Below are positions 1-15,400 of a stretch of DNA of 64,000 bases, one piece after another. Source of the DNA: Cyrtodaria siliqua (taxonomy: Eukaryota; Mollusca; Bivalvia; Adapedonta; Hiatellidae); NCBI GenBank assembly GCA_037043455.1, contig JAWPHD010011215.1, positions 1 through 64,000 on the forward strand, written 5' to 3'. Within the stretch, counting starts at the first letter, position 1. The number at the start of each line of letters is the position of its first letter. The translations under genes were made by a program, and so were the position numbers. A model generated the notes under the pieces. It made no database searches and had not been told where the DNA came from. It worked only from the letters and a program-made list of their open reading frames with translations.

Positions 1-400
1 AGTTACTGCCCCTGATTCACTTACATTTAGTCAAAGAGCAAAGAAAATGGACAACTCCGAGGATATTGTGTACCCCAGTTACTGCCCCTGATTCACTTAC
101 ATTAGTTAAAGAGCAAATAAAATGGACAACTCCGAGGATATTGTGTACCCCAGTTACTGCCCCTGATCCACTTACATTTAGTTAAAGAGCAAAGAAAATG
201 GACAACTCCGTGCATATTGTGTACCTCAGTTACTGCCCCTGATTCACTTACATTTAGTTAAAGAGCATAGCAGATGGACAACTCCGAGGATATTGTGTTC
301 CCCAGTTACTGCCCCTGATTCACTTACATTTAGTCAAAGAGCACAGCAGATGGACAACTCCGTGTATATTGTGTACCCCAGTTATTGCCCCTGATTCACA
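1..400 (-). repeat. 76-bp tandem array copying exon 26 3' edge
   Basis: Units start at about 1, 77, 152, 228, 304 and 380 (the last is partial). Each holds the last ~50-75 nt of exon 26, the donor ATGTAAGTG and a little intron. The unit carrying the real donor is the one at 304-379. Copies differ by a few substitutions (aaagaaaat / acagcagat; gagga / tgtat), so they are not assembly clones. Confidence 0.9.
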
Positions 401-428
401 GCAGTCTGTCAATTCTTCCACAAAATAT
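328..428 (-). CDS. NCAPG2: NCAPG2 exon 26, last exon in window
   Basis: 101 nt, phase 2 to phase 1: YFVEELTDCCESGAITGVHN then IHGVVHLLCSLTK. Matches human SFLDELKACVASNDIEGIVCLTAAVHII. Acceptor is ctttttttttag|ATA; donor is AAAT|GTAAGT. Its 3' part is the last unit of a 76-bp array that continues to the window edge. Confidence 0.9.
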
Positions 429-3400
429 CTAAAAAAAAAGAAAGCCGACAACACCATTAAAATTATCAGCTGCAATGGTATATTCTGTTAATCTCCGTTT
501 CTTTTCTTCAGCAACAGGTGACACAAAAACATACAGAAGCATTCAAAGGGTTGCTTTCCATGTCAGTTTCCTTAAAGAATCTTAAAATAAACTTACCTGA
601 ATAAAACCTTTTCTAGTTTATACTCTTTTTAATATTAAAAGCAAAAAAGCGTTTAGGGCTTTTCCATTAAAACATACATGGAACCCCAGGAAGGCACATT
701 TGAAACTGAACACCCACCCAGATGCAAAATTGTGTTTTGAGAATGAAATTTTGAAATAAAGTGTGCACCAGTAAGTTGATGTTTATTAAATTGCCTTCCT
801 GGAGTCCCAGGTGTATTTTAATGGAATAGCCCTTATCCCAAGATTTGAGTGCAAACAGTAAAAGTTTTAGCATAAAATCATGTATCTGTCTTTAAAATCG
901 TTACATGCTTGTCATGGTACTTTTTGTATTCTGGTTAAGATTTTTCAGGCAGATTCTTACTTCGTAACATTTGCCCTTCTTTGCAAAATATCGAGAAGCC
1001 AAGCAGACAGGGGAGGCAATGTTCCAATACTGGGCTCTTCTTCCAAATCAAACTGAAACATATCAATTTACCAAATGGATAAACAGTGTCAAATTTAATA
1101 CAGTTTATAATGTCAGACAAGAGATTGGAAAAGGGACAAAGATTATGCAAACACAATGTCCATGGTAAACGAATGAATTCTCAACACACTGTGACGACTT
1201 GAAGAACCGTTCATAAACAGCATCTTAAGAATGATTTATGTTGACTTAAGTGTTTAAATTTGATTTTAAAAAGATGCCTGTAGCATACTTTTAACAGTTC
1301 ACAAATGTCAATGTGCAAGACTGTGGAACTACATATGAATAAAGAAGGAGGTACAATAGTCTTGCGCTGACCCCTTGAAATAAAATCACATAGTCTTATT
1401 TCCATCTCTGACAATAGTCACATCTTTTTTCACATCTCTGTATGAACGTGGATTTAGACATGTCTTGACACATATATAGCCGCCTTCGCTGTATGAACGT
1501 GGATTCAGACATGTCTTGACACATATGTAGCCGCCTTCGCTGTATGAACGTGGATTCAGACATGTCTTGACACATATGTAGCCGCCTTCGCTGTATGAAC
1601 GTGGATTCAGACATGTCTTGACACATATGTAGCCGCCTTCGCTGTATGAACGTGGATTCAGACATGTCTTGACACATATGTAGCTGCCTTCACTGTATGA
1701 ATGTGGATTCAGACATATGTAGCTGCCTTCGCTGTATGAATGTGGATTCAGACATGTCTTGACACATATGTAGCCGCCTTCACTGTATGAATGTGAATTT
1801 AGACACGTCTTGACACTTATGTAGCCACCTTGAGCCTATGTATTCATACGGCTTTGGGCATTCAATATTGCTGGAATTTTGCCTTCTTGTTACCGACTAC
1901 TCATCCCCTCTTTGCCGATGTGGCATCTTTACAGGTGCAGATGCAATTTTGACTGGAGATCAACTTCATTGTTTTATATATTATACAACTGTAGTATATT
2001 TGCTTGAATGTTAAATATTGTGAGTGTGATAAAACTTTTTTATAGCATTTTGATGTGTATACCTGTTGACTGCAGAATGTCATCTCTGCCAGAATGGCGG
2101 CCATGATGGTTGCCATGACGTCATGCAATAACGAGTCGTTGAGCGACAGACCCTGAAATACGACCTTCATTAGCTCCACAATGTGACCTTTGACCTTTCC
2201 CAGCAACTGTAAAACATAAACAAATTACAACTCAACATTATTATAAGGTTTAAGAATAATAGATGACAAATACAATGATTTATTATATATTTTCCGGTGG
2301 ATTTTATGATTAAAATAAAACCTTATATTTTCATTGTTTATATTTCACATGTGAAATACCGAATTAAGTAATGCTCTGTTGACTTCATTGTTTTGGCGCA
2401 CTATGTTTTTTCTGCATAAGTTTCAAGATTGTGAGTAATATAATAAATAGAATATTTGTTGGTTTGTCGTGAATATAAGTGAGAAAACTCAAATATTTTC
2501 ACTCGTGAAAATATAAGTTTTCTCACTTCTCGATGAAATTAATCCTATATTCACTCCAAACCAACAAATATCCTCTATACATTTAATTCTCTTCAGACTG
2601 GCTAGTAAAATGGCTAGTAAATTGGCTGTAAAATGAACATGGACGGATGAATTGTGTTTTAACAGCTTAAGTCATATTGGATTTGAGTTTGGAATGTTGA
2701 TGAACAATAATGGGGATGAAGATGACTGCTGGAAAAGAATATGAATCTTTCTATCCCCATTAAACTCAAAACCATGGTATTCTGTTTCCCGTTCCCATTT
2801 GGGAAGTTCATGAATCTCATAATGATTCAATTAATTGAATTGGAGTTTAGAGTCGAACCAACAGCTAAGGTCGTATGGCGACTTTCCAGCTTCCATTGAT
2901 GGAGGAAGACCCCAGGTGCCCCTCTGGGCAATTTTCAAGCAGAGGCGGGCACCTGGGTAAAACCACCGATGTGGTGCTTCCTCACATAAAGATTCCTAGA
3001 CACCTGAGGGATGGAACCCACATGATTCAGAGAAAGTGTATTCTACCCACTGAGTAACTGGCAAATTCAGATAGTTATGAGACAGAACTAGATATTCACG
3101 AGAGAAGTCTTGACACATCATTTCATGGTGGTAATGTGTATGGGTTATACATGTATATGAAGCCTGGACACGAAATCATAGCAATAACATTTATTAAAAT
3201 TTAAAGAAACTATTAAAGGGACACACGGCAATCTTGATTTTTTTAAAAATCTCACGGCGTCCCGTTAGTTTTCCTCTAAACTTGCATTTGTTCAATCATT
3301 AATATTAATTGTTAGAATAGTTCAAAGCAAATTATTTTTGCACATTACTAACTTTTTATAATATTGCACCAGTAATATATTTAAAAATTTAGTAAAATAG

Positions 3401-6400
3401 TAAAGAAAGTTTAAATCTCAATTTTTTATTTAATTACATGCAAGCAGTTTTAGTCAAAATGACGCAGGATAACTAAACCGAGGAGCAAATTTTAACGTTT
3501 GAATAAAACTCAAGATTGCCATGTGTCCCTTTAAACACGCCAAATAATGGCAAAATTTAATACACTCCATTTTTCCGTTTATAAAAATCTCTATCCAGGT
3601 GTTCAGGTCATACAATAATATATACAGCATGTGCCGATTAAAAGTATAGGGTTATTCACAGATTCTTAAAACACCCATGATAGAATATGTGTAAAAGGAA
3701 TTATGAGTTGGAAACCCTTAATTCATCGCTCCAATTTTGGGGTTAGGCCAGGATGGTTAAAGGCGTTTATCTTGTGTTGAATTGTGAATAGTTTGGATCC
3801 TCAAAATATTTAAGTTATATACCTCGTCGTCAGTAGATCGAGAAAAGGAGTAAATCTGTTTTAAAACTTGCCTGTCAGACGGAGGAGAACATTTGTGTTT
3901 AATGTTGTTGGAATGAAATGATGGATGAAGAAGTTAAAGCCCCGACACAAAATTAGACCCATGACCTTTTAGTCCTATGTGGGACCCTGACCTTGAAGTT
4001 ATTGGGGTGGGTGAATAACCGGACACGTTGACTCATAGTAGAGAACATAATATGTAAAATATATTATTGGAGTCAAATATACAAAGTTAAAGCAATAACC
4101 TTCCAACTCTTTTAACTCCTTATCGCAGGTACAGATTTTGCTCATTTTCAAACATGCCCAATACATTCGAAAGAAATCTGGTAAAAATCTGAAAACATTG
4201 ATTAATGCATTTTATAAGAATGAGCATGATAACATATATATGCTCATTTGGCCTTTGGTCAGTTCAGTTAGAAACTTATCTTAGGACACTCTGTGTGGTC
4301 ATTCACGAAACTCCTATATACTATTAATACTATCGAATCAAACAGTCGGTCATTGAAATAATACAGACAAACTTACTTTAACACTTTGGCCTGGATAGTT
4401 CTTCACATAACCAGCTATGTTCACAAATATTCCACTTAGGGCCTGGGGTATCATCTCACCGTGGCAACCAGAGTCAGCCTCACTTTGGGCTGAGTACTTG
4501 ATGAACTCTGTGACCTGGTACAAACACAGCAGGACAGAGGGCAGAAGCTGTAACTCTGCATCTGGAGTAAAAACAAAACAGACGGAGATCTTGTGAGTAT
4601 AGAAATAATTCATAGTTTCTATCTGTAAATCAAGCTTAAATTGAATGTTGTTTAACGGCTCATCAACACAGTATAGGTTATTTAGAGCCGCCCCAGTGAG
4701 AGGGGAAGGATACACAGGAATCTCGGAACCTGCCCTACTCTTATTATCGAATAGATTCCTATGGTTCTTTAACGTGCTCCGAGGATAGACCGATACACGG
4801 GACCGCCCGGTTTACGTCCCCATCCGACGGACGGGGCTAAGGGAAAGTGTCTTGCCCAAGAACACACTGACGGAACTCAGTGGCACCACGGAGGATTGAA
4901 CCCGGGGCCTCCGGTTACAAATCCGCCGCGCTACCGACTGCGCCACGCCAGCCCTAACCAACCAAGTAAAGGCAAAATTACACCACAAAACCATATATCT
5001 AACTCTATCCAGGAGTATATAAGATATATATATATATATATAGTCTTTGAATTAACCCACTAGCCCGAAGCTCGGGGCTAGTGAACTGTCATTCAGGATA
5101 GTGAATTTTCTTTAATATGTAGTCGGGCTAAAGGAAAATGTACGGGTTTTCAAATTTAATTCCAAGACTGTATATATATATATATTTTGTGGGCATTCTC
5201 TTCCAATATCAGAACATTTTAATCATATCTTTATTTTTTCTAGATTTGTTTTCATTGCAATCATTGTTTAGATGATTTCCTTGTAAATGTTACATGTCTT
5301 TGTACTCCTGAAGAAGGCGTAAAGCCAAAAGTGCTCAAGTATCTATTTTAGCTAATATACACGCTAGCTAAGAGTTTTTTTATTTGTTTATATCACTGTA
5401 AATGATAATTTTCCATGTTGTATTTTAACAAAATTACTCTATCATTTAGTATCCTTTCTTGATCCAGTGTTTGATGTATGACTTTCTCTACTATATATAT
5501 ATCTGGAAACCCTGCCCTACTCAGCCTCTGATAAATGGGAGCACCCAGTTTATGTCCCCATCGGACGGACAGGGCTAGGGGAAGTGTCTTGCCTAAGTAC
5601 ACACTAGCGTAACCCATTGGCACCAGTGAGGTGTGCTACCCACAGGGCCTCAGCACCCACTTTAATTTGAAGGGCAGAATTTTCGATATTAGAAACAGTC
5701 TGTGTATGATATTGACTTCATATAAAGTAATTCCTCATGTAATAAATAACAAACAAGAGAGGTCACCTGCAGTCAGACACGCCCTACAGAAGTCCACCAG
5801 AGCGATGCAGACGGTTGAGTCTCCTATACCCACCAGTAACATGTCATTCAGGATGCTCAGTAAACTCTGTGTAGTAAAGAAAAAACTATTTCATAATTAT
5901 GCATGATTTTTATTATTTAATGTAAAGTCAATAAATATGTGTGTTACTATATATATACGCAGTTTTCGTCGACGCGTTTGATTGGTTAATCGTAAAACAC
6001 TAAGCGCATGTGCAATATTCGCTGTGAGACTAGCAATTGAATTGTGGGATATATAAATTCAAGAGAGAATAAGATTTCCTTTTTTTCCGTCTGAAAGCAT
6101 TAATGGTATAAAGCCATTACATAATTACATGTATCTTGAACAGAGAATGCCTTCTGTGTTGTGAATAAGCAATACACATGAAACTTATCTTTAAGTATAT
6201 AGAACCTTTTGGAAAAAATGACAACTCTTTAAGAACGTCTCGCCCATGAATCAGGCCGATATTAAACATAATCACTTCCACATACCTCAATAATATCACG
6301 AGCCAAAACCTCGCTGTTCTTCCCACTCGGCCTCTTTCTACCTGAAGCTTCCTCTACCTCAAATTTCACTTCCATTATAGGTAACACATGCTTGTCTGTC

Positions 6401-9400
6401 CATGATAACACATCTATGCATTCAGGTATACAGTTAAAAGTAGTCGCATCCTGGAAATAGAAGTGAATAACATTGCCATGTAATGTTTCACATTTTCACA
6501 TTAAATCTACTTGTTGCTGACAAAACTTGTTTCAGGGCTTCTTTACCTTATATAACAGAGACCTGTAAACGGCCTCTTCCCAATTGAAAATTTGACTGTT
6601 GTTTCCCAACTGTGGAAGAAATCTTTCCAAATCAGAAGGCAGCAGTCTCTCAGAATTTGAGAACTAGAGGGGTGTTCCGCGGAACACATGTGTCTCTTGT
6701 CAGCGCTTTGTCTGTATAAACAAGGTTTATTTTAGTAAGTTTTGGTGAAGAAAAATATGAGTATTTAACCCATATAATGACCTTCAGTGTGACCTTCACT
6801 TCTATATTTTAGTATGGTCATGTTGATGTTGTCATGATGAGTATATATTGAAAGTTTGATGAAGAAATATCAAGAAATGAGAAAATTATAACCAATGTTA
6901 AGTTTTCGTGAAGAAAAAAAACAGTATTTAACCCATATACTGACCTTCAGTGTAACCTTGACCTTTTTATTTTAGTATGGTAATGTTGGTGTTGACATGA
7001 TGAGTATATATTGAAAGTTTCAGAAAGTTATAGCAAACGTTAAGCTTTCGCAATGACTTTAGGGCTGTACAAGTATTTGTTTAGCCACTAGTCCGGGACT
7101 TATCACCTTGTCAAAAGTGACTAGTCCCAAAACAATTGTCACTAGTCCCAAACAAGAGGGCCAGGATGGCTATAGATCAACTTGTAATCATGCAATAAGT
7201 CTGCTGTGTCTAGTCTGGCATGGGTATTGTTTAATTTGTCCCACTTTCTTCTATGAATGAGATTTCATCAAAATGGGTGGGGGTTTATATTAACATTCTA
7301 AAAAAATTTGGTGTTAGATCCGATAAAAAATGAAGTAGCTACAGATTAAACGAAGGAAAATACAATATAGCATTTTTCAACAAATCAAGGGCCATAACTC
7401 TGTCGTTACTAAGAAGATCTAGCTGGTTTTCGAACCTGTCCAAGAGTTCATTGATATACCACTATTTGCAGAACTAGACATCATACCGAGGCTTTTTGCC
7501 AAATTTCATAGAAATCCAACAAGCCGTTTAGGAGAAGTAGCGCCGACAAGAAATTTAAAGTAAAAATGTCAAAGGGCCACAACTCCGTCAAAAATCAGCA
7601 AACTGGAACAAAAGCGCGACATGCACAACTGGACATCTTACCGATGCTTCCTGCCAAGTTTCGTTGAAAAACAACAAGGCGTTTAGGAGGAGTAGCGCCA
7701 ACAAGAAATCAAGTAAAAATGTCAAGGGGCCGTAATTCCATCAAAAACCAGCAAACCGGAAAAAAATGCAATAGGCACAGCTAGAAATCATACCAATGCT
7801 TCCTGCTAAGTTTCGTCAAAAAAAAATGTAATGAAAAAGGAAGTAATTAAAAAAAAAAGAAAAAATGAAAAAAAAATTATGAAAAAAAAATCAACAAAAT
7901 AAAACAAATAAATCAATGAAGGCCCTATCGTCTTAACGAGTCAAAATATACCATTTTTAACAAAATCAAGGGCCATAACTCTGCTGTTAGTGGTCCGACT
8001 TGGCTGGTTTTTGAAATCCGCCGAGCTTTCTGGTTAGTATTAACCAGATATATTAACAATCTGGTAAAGTTTTGTAAAGATCGAATGAAAAATGAAGGCC
8101 CCATCGTCTTGAGGCAAAATATAGCATTTTTAACTAAATCAAGGGCCATCACTTCACTGCTACTGGTCCGATCTGGCTGGTTTTCGAACTTGTCCAAGCT
8201 TTCATTGATATTTACAATCTGGTAAAGTTTGGTAAAGATCGGATGAAAAATGAAGGCCCTATTGTCTTAACGAGGCAAAATATAGCATTATTAACTAAAT
8301 CAAGGGCCATAACTCCGCTGTTACTGGTCAGATCTGGCTGGTTTTCAAACTTATCCGAGCTTTCATCGACAATAGCAATCTGGTAAAGATCGGATGAAAA
8401 ATGAAAGCACTATCGTCTCAACCAGCATTTTTAACTAAATCAAGGGCCATAACTCCGCTGTTAGTGGTCAAATCTGGCTGGTTTTCAAACTTGTCCGAGC
8501 TTTCATTGATATTAATAATCTGGTAAAGTTTGGTAAAGATCAGATGAAAAATGAAGGCCCTATCGTCTTAACAAGACAAAAGTTAACGAAAGACGGACGG
8601 ACAACTCACCATCCCATAAGCCTGGCCCTTGGCCAGTAGAGCTAAAAATCACACCTACTATTTCATATCAAACATGCTTCCATTATCAAACGTCCTTAGT
8701 TTTTTTACTCATCAAAAGATTGCCGACAAATCTGCCTGATTGCTAATTAATCAACGTGTTTAATAGTGTAATTGTTTGAGCTCACCACGTGACGAACAGG
8801 TGATTTACCTGTAGTAGTTGTTTCATTGGCTAGCGGGTCTAGAATAAAATATATCGGGTCAATTGACTGGACAATGTTGATAATGCCAACTGTCAATTAA
8901 AGTAATGTGGAAGCGGGACTTTCGGCAGGCTTGATTGTTGATAAAATTGCCAGGGGTCATCGCTGATCGCTGCTGTGGATGCTAATTGCAAAAGATACAT
9001 AAGCGAGTGCAATTAAAGGATTACAATTAAGTGTGCTAGGGTTGTTTTATGACAAGTGGCCGACAATGTTAATTGGACAAATCTGGGACTGAAATCTTTG
9101 AAATAGTGACACGCCCGACTTCCTCTTTTTTTTTAAATTGGACTAGTCCGGGACAGAAATCTTTGAAAAAGTGACACGCCGGACTTTGGTTTTGGACTAT
9201 TCCCGGGCGTCGGATTTGTACAGCTCTGGGACTGACTGACGGACTGACAACAAAGTGATCCCTATGTATCGCATTTTTCTAGAAACGGCGACACAAAAAG
9301 CATGAACTCTGGAATGTGTTTTTGTCTGTTAAGTCAATTCTGACTCAGAGAGGTATTTATAATAAATAATGGATGAAATTATAAATAAAGCATAGTACTG

Positions 9401-12400
9401 TCATATTTACTTAACTGATGAAATCTTACATTTTTCCCAAGATGAGAAATACGCGCGTTCTTTTTTCCCAAAATGGACAGGCCTGGGCCTCTTCCCAATT
9501 TTGTGGAAAAAAGTCATGTTGTTTAAAACATAACTTGCTGTATGGGAGTGTTATATTAATAAAGCCATGGTAAATTTATCATATTATACTAGTGAAATCA
9601 ATATGCAAATGAAGGCCGAATCAGCATTCGGTCCTTTCCAGCATTCGATCCTTTCCATGGAGCTTGGCCTGCAACAGAATTGCCTCGTCAATTTCCGCAA
9701 CCGTTTATAATACTGAATTACAGCAACCGTCTATAATACTGAATTACAGCAACCGTTTATAATACTGAATAACAGCAACCGTCTATAATACTGAATTACA
9801 GCAACCGTCTATAATACTGAATTACAGCAACCGTCTATAATACTGAATCACAGCAACCGTCTATAATACTGAATTACAGCAACCGTCTATAATACTGAAT
9901 TACAGCAACCGTTTATAATACTGAATAACAGCAACCGTCTATAATACTGAATTACAGCAACCGTCTATAATACTGAATTACAGCAACCGTTTATAATACT
10001 GAATTACAGCAACCGTCTATAATACTGAATTACAGCAACCGTTTATAATACTTAATTACAGCAACCGTCTATAATACTGAATTACAGCAACCGTTTATAA
10101 TACTTAATTACAGCAACCGTCTATAATACTGAATTACAGCAACCGTCTATAATACTGAATTACAGCAACCGTCTATAATACTGAATTACAGCAACTGTTT
10201 ATAATACTTAATTACAGCAACCGTCTATAATACTGAATTACAGCAACCGTCTATAATACTGAATTACAGCAACCGTTTATAATACTGAATAACAGCAACC
10301 GTCTATAATACTGAATTACAGCAACCGTCTATAATACTGAATTACAGCAACCGTTTATAATACTGAATTACAGCAACCGTTTATAATACTGAATTACAGC
10401 AACCGTTTATAATACTGAATTACAGCAACCGTTTATAATACTGAATTACAGCAACCGTCTATAATACTGAATTACAGCAACCGTCTATAATACTGAATTA
10501 CAGCAACCGTCTATAATACTGAATTACAGCAACCGTTTATAATACTGAATTACAGCAACCTTTTATAATACTGAATTACAGCAACCGTTTATAAAACTGA
10601 ATTACAGCAACCGTCTATAATACTGAATTACAGCAACCGTCTATAATACTGAATTACAGCAACCGTTTATAATACTGAATTACAGCAACCGTTTATAATA
10701 CTGAATTACAGCAACCGTTTATAAAACTGAATTACAGCAACCGTCTATAATACTGAATAACAGCAACCGTCTATAATACTGAATTACAGCAACCGTTTAT
10801 AATACTGAATTACAGCAACCGTTTATAATACTGAATAACAGCAACCGTTTATAATACTGAATTACAGCAACCATCTATAATACTGAATAACAGCAACCGT
10901 CTATAATACTGAATTACAGCAACCGTTTATAATACTGACAGGGCATGAAAATTTGTTTCTCAGTTACTCGTCCTACATAAAAAATGAATGGTCAAAGTGA
11001 TAAATTGTTAAAGAATTTATCTAAATTTCTACTCGTCCTGCATCAATGAGCACTCGTCACAGTGAGTGGACGAGTGGAATTTTCCTGCCCTGACTGAATT
11101 ACAGCAACCGTTTATAATACTGAATTACAGCAACCGTCTATAATACTGAATTACAGCAACCGTCTATAATACTGAATTACAGCAACTGTTTATAATACTT
11201 AATTACAGCAACCGTCTATAATACTGACTTACAGCAACTGTTTATAATACTTAATTACAGCAACCGTCTATAATACTGAATTACAGCAACCGTCTATAAT
11301 ACTGAATTACAGCAACCGTCTATAATACTGAATTACAGCAACTGTTTATAATACTTAATTACAGCAACCGTCTATAATACTGAATTACAGCAACCGTCTA
11401 TAATACTGAATTACAGCAACCGTTTATAATACTGAATAACAGCAACCGTCTATAATACTGAATTACAGCAACCGTCTATAATACTGAATTACAGCAACCG
11501 TTATAATACTGAATTACAGCAACCGTCTATAATACTGAATTACAGCAACCGTCTATAATACTGAATTACAGCAACCGTTTATAATACTGAATTACAGCAA
11601 CCGTCTATAATACTGAATTACAGCAACCGTCTATAATACTGAATTACAGCAACCGTCTATAATACTGAATTACAGCAACCGTTTATAATACTGAATTACA
11701 GCAACCGTCTATAATACTGAATTACAGCAACCATTTATAATACTGAATTACAGCAACCGTTTATAATACTGAATTACAGCAACCGTTTATAATACTGAAT
11801 TACAGCAACCGTTTATAATACTGAATTACAGCAACCATTTATAATACTGAATTACAGCAACCGTTTATAATACTGAATTACAGAAAACTACAATGGAGCT
11901 ACAACAAAAAATGTTCAATATAATACTGTTTTGGATTTATGTGATAAAATAGAATCTCTCATTCATGCCTATTTAATATTGAATTTAATATTAAACTCGT
12001 TGAAAATAATTCATGATGCTTTGCACAGCCTCGCATCATATAATTTTATCAAACTCGTTTAATAAATTCATTATTAAACAGGCACCAAAATAAGATCCTC
12101 TATACATGCTATATATACTTAAATAATGCCATTAAAAGTGCAAGTTTTTTTATTTTGTGTTTATTTTTAATTAAAATGTCTCCAATATCGATTGCATAAT
12201 TCCGATTTTACTCTTTCAATACATGAATTTGATTGGTCATCAAATTTATAGGGAATGTGGATAATTTTTAACACTACAATCGATCTTGGAAATAAACACA
12301 AAAAAAAAAAACTTGCACTTTTAATGGCGTTAAGTATATGTAGAGATCTTGTCCTGTTCAAACAGGCGTAAAGAGTAATGGTATTTTAATTAAGGTTTAA

Positions 12401-15400
12401 TGGTTCATTAAAAGGGATGCTGAACTAGTCTTTTCAGAAACATAAATGGAGGTGGCCATATTGAAATGGTGGTCATCAAGTCCTTTTACCATATTTGGCA
12501 AAATTTGGACGAACGAATAGACTGACGGTGAGATTACTATATGCCCCCTCCCTTCGGTAACATAAAAAGTGTTAAGTAGCTAGCTTTATACACATACCTT
12601 TGAGTGGAGGAGAATGTTAACCTTGCAGTAGAGATTAAAGGTCGACAACAGGAACTTATCATCTCCAGTCTTCACATCGTCATGGTTACCGCCAAGTCGC
12701 GCCTCAATCACTCGCTGAAAATAAAACGCTTAAATATTATACTTTAATTAGTGCAATTTAACATGTGCAATTCATTCTCCGGTTGATTAATATTCCCAGT
12801 AGACAGAATGAATAATTTAACCATCTTAGTAAAATTCCCTTATAAAGAGAGCAAGGTGTATTAAGAGTCCAACTGTTTTAAAAGGTAATAACGTAAAGTC
12901 GTTTCTTTTTATTACAGATGGAACTATAAATACACATGTGCTTCTAGAAATAGAAATGACTTACTATAAATAGACATGTGTTACTATAAATAGACATGTG
13001 TTACTATAAATCCCTACACGATGCCTGTAAACCTCACGTATCTCATACACATCAACTCCACTTACGAAGCAGCCCTTGAGAAGACCCCTGACTGCATCAA
13101 TCTCATTGAGATGGTCCCTCAGAAATATTTCCTGGGTGACCTGATGTTTGAAGATGTAGGAGAGGAAATCTATGGCAAGCTGAGGCTGGGGTTGCTTGGG
13201 ATCCACAAACCCTACTTTCTTCTTGCTTTTCTTGGTGATTTTAGCAGAGGACACATCCCCTTTCTGTTCACCTACAACACACAAATCACACAATTTAACA
13301 TAAAACAAAACATAACTTTTGTTACACTATACAACATTGATATACCATATTTCTCCTAATGTCTCCCACTGACAAATGAATTTTGATAAAAACAAGAGGT
13401 CAATGACCTTGAAGCTCTACTGATTGATATTGATTTCAGGAAGTAGTCGCTACAAACGTTTTTTTTTGCCGTGGCGGCCATCTTGAATTTCCGGCCAACC
13501 TGAAATTTTGCTAGGATCAATTAGACATCAAGAGCAACATTCTTGTGAAGTTTCATGAAAATCCGTCAAGTAGTTTCAGAGGAGTAGTCGCTACAAGTTT
13601 TCATTATATAACTCTATGTAAACAAAGATGGCCGCTGACAGACATGTTTAACATCGAATCAAAACGATTTTTGACAAGGACCAACATCATGTCATGCTGA
13701 TCATTTTAGAAAAAGTCCCATATCAATATCACTTATAGTTTTCAAGAAGTAGTCGCTACAAACTTGTATTTTGAAAATCTATTTTTAGCCATGGCAGCCA
13801 TCTTGAATTTCCGGCCGACATGAAATTTTGCTAGGATCAATAAGACATCAAGAGCAACATTCATATGAAGTTTCATGAAAATCCGTCAAGTAGTTTCAGA
13901 GGAGTAATCGCTACAAGTTTTCATTATATAACTCTATGTAAACAAAGATGGCCACTGGCAGCCATGTTTAAAGTCGAATCAAAATAATGGTCGACTCGGA
14001 TAACCATCATGTCATGCTGATCATTTTAGAAAAAGTCCCATATCAATATCACTTATAGTTTTCAATAAGTAGTTGCTACAAACTTATTTTTTAAAAATCT
14101 ATTTTTAGCTGTGGTGGCCATCTTGAATTTCTGGCCTATCTGATATTTTGCTAGGATCAATTAGACATTCAGAGCAACATTCCTGTAAAGTTTCATGAAA
14201 ATCCGCCAAATAGTTTCAGAGAATTAGTCGCTACAAGTTTTTACTATATAACTCTATGTAAACAAAGATGGCTTCTGGCAGCCATGTTTAACGTCGAATC
14301 AAAACGATTTTTGACAAAGATCATCATCATGTCATGCTGATCATTTTAGAAAAAGTCCCATATCAATAACACTTATAGTTTTCAAGAAGTAGTCGCTACA
14401 AACTTGTATTTTGAAAAAATATTTTTAGCCGTGGCGGCCATCTTGAATTTCCGGCCGACCTGAAATTTTGCTAGGATCAATTAGACATCAAGAGCAACAT
14501 TCCTGGGAAGTTTCATGAAAATCCTTCAAGTAGTTTCAGAGGAGTAGTCGCTACAAGTTTTCATTATATAACTCTTTGTAAACAAAGATGGCCGCTGGCA
14601 GCCATGCTTAACGTCGAATCGAAACGATTTTCGACAAGGACCAACATCATGTCATGCTGATCATTTTAGAAAAAGTCCCATACTAATATCACTTCGAGTT
14701 TTCAAGAAGTAGTCGCTACAAACTTGTTTTTTAAAAATCTATTTTTAGATTTGGTGGCCATCTTGGATTTCACATCAACATGAATTTTTGCTAGGATCAA
14801 CTAGACTTCATGGGCAACATTTCTGTAAAGTTTCATGAAAATCCATTCAGTAGTTTAAGAGGAGTAGTCGCTACAAAAAAAAAGTTTACGGATGGACAGA
14901 CGGACAGACAAACGGACGACGGACGCCGCACCACGGCATAAGCTCTACTGATCTCTGATCAGAAGAGCTAAAAATGGGTGGTGGGAGAATGGGGATTTTG
15001 GTAGCCTCGGTCACCCGGACTGCTTCTGATTTCTTCGATACGCTATGCTACACGGATTCAGAACCAGGGCCTGGGGAAAATAGGACGTTTGAAATCGCCC
15101 CAACATTTTGGGCGATTTTGGCGAGATTTTAGAGATTCAACCAGACTTTCAAAAAACATATTTTTAAGTTAATTTAATAATAATTTCTTATTTTTAACTT
15201 ACAAGCATGTGACGTTAAAAAGTTTAACTGATGCATCAACAATTGACGTTGTACGTTTATTTACAACATGACGTCACACGAACGTCGACTTTATGCGCGT
15301 GAAAAAAACGAGTGAATAAATTATGCTAATCGCTAGTGGGCGCTTTAATTGGCCTAATCTGCCCAGACCGATACCTGCAAGTAAGACATATGCATGATAT

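Noticed and set aside
1396..1677. 93-residue minus-strand frame with a 17-residue repeat
   Set aside because: It is the translation of a 51-bp minisatellite in intron 24; the repeat length is a multiple of three, so the frame stays open by chance.
4861..4961. tRNA gene candidate (A and B boxes, minus strand)
   Set aside because: Boxes are present but the cloverleaf is not convincing, and it is attached to a SINE body shared with other copies.
9695..11883. CRISPR-like regular repeats
   Set aside because: Units are contiguous with no spacers, and the locus is inside an intron of a eukaryotic gene.
13021..13359. 112-residue plus frame
   Set aside because: Antisense shadow of NCAPG2 exon 19.
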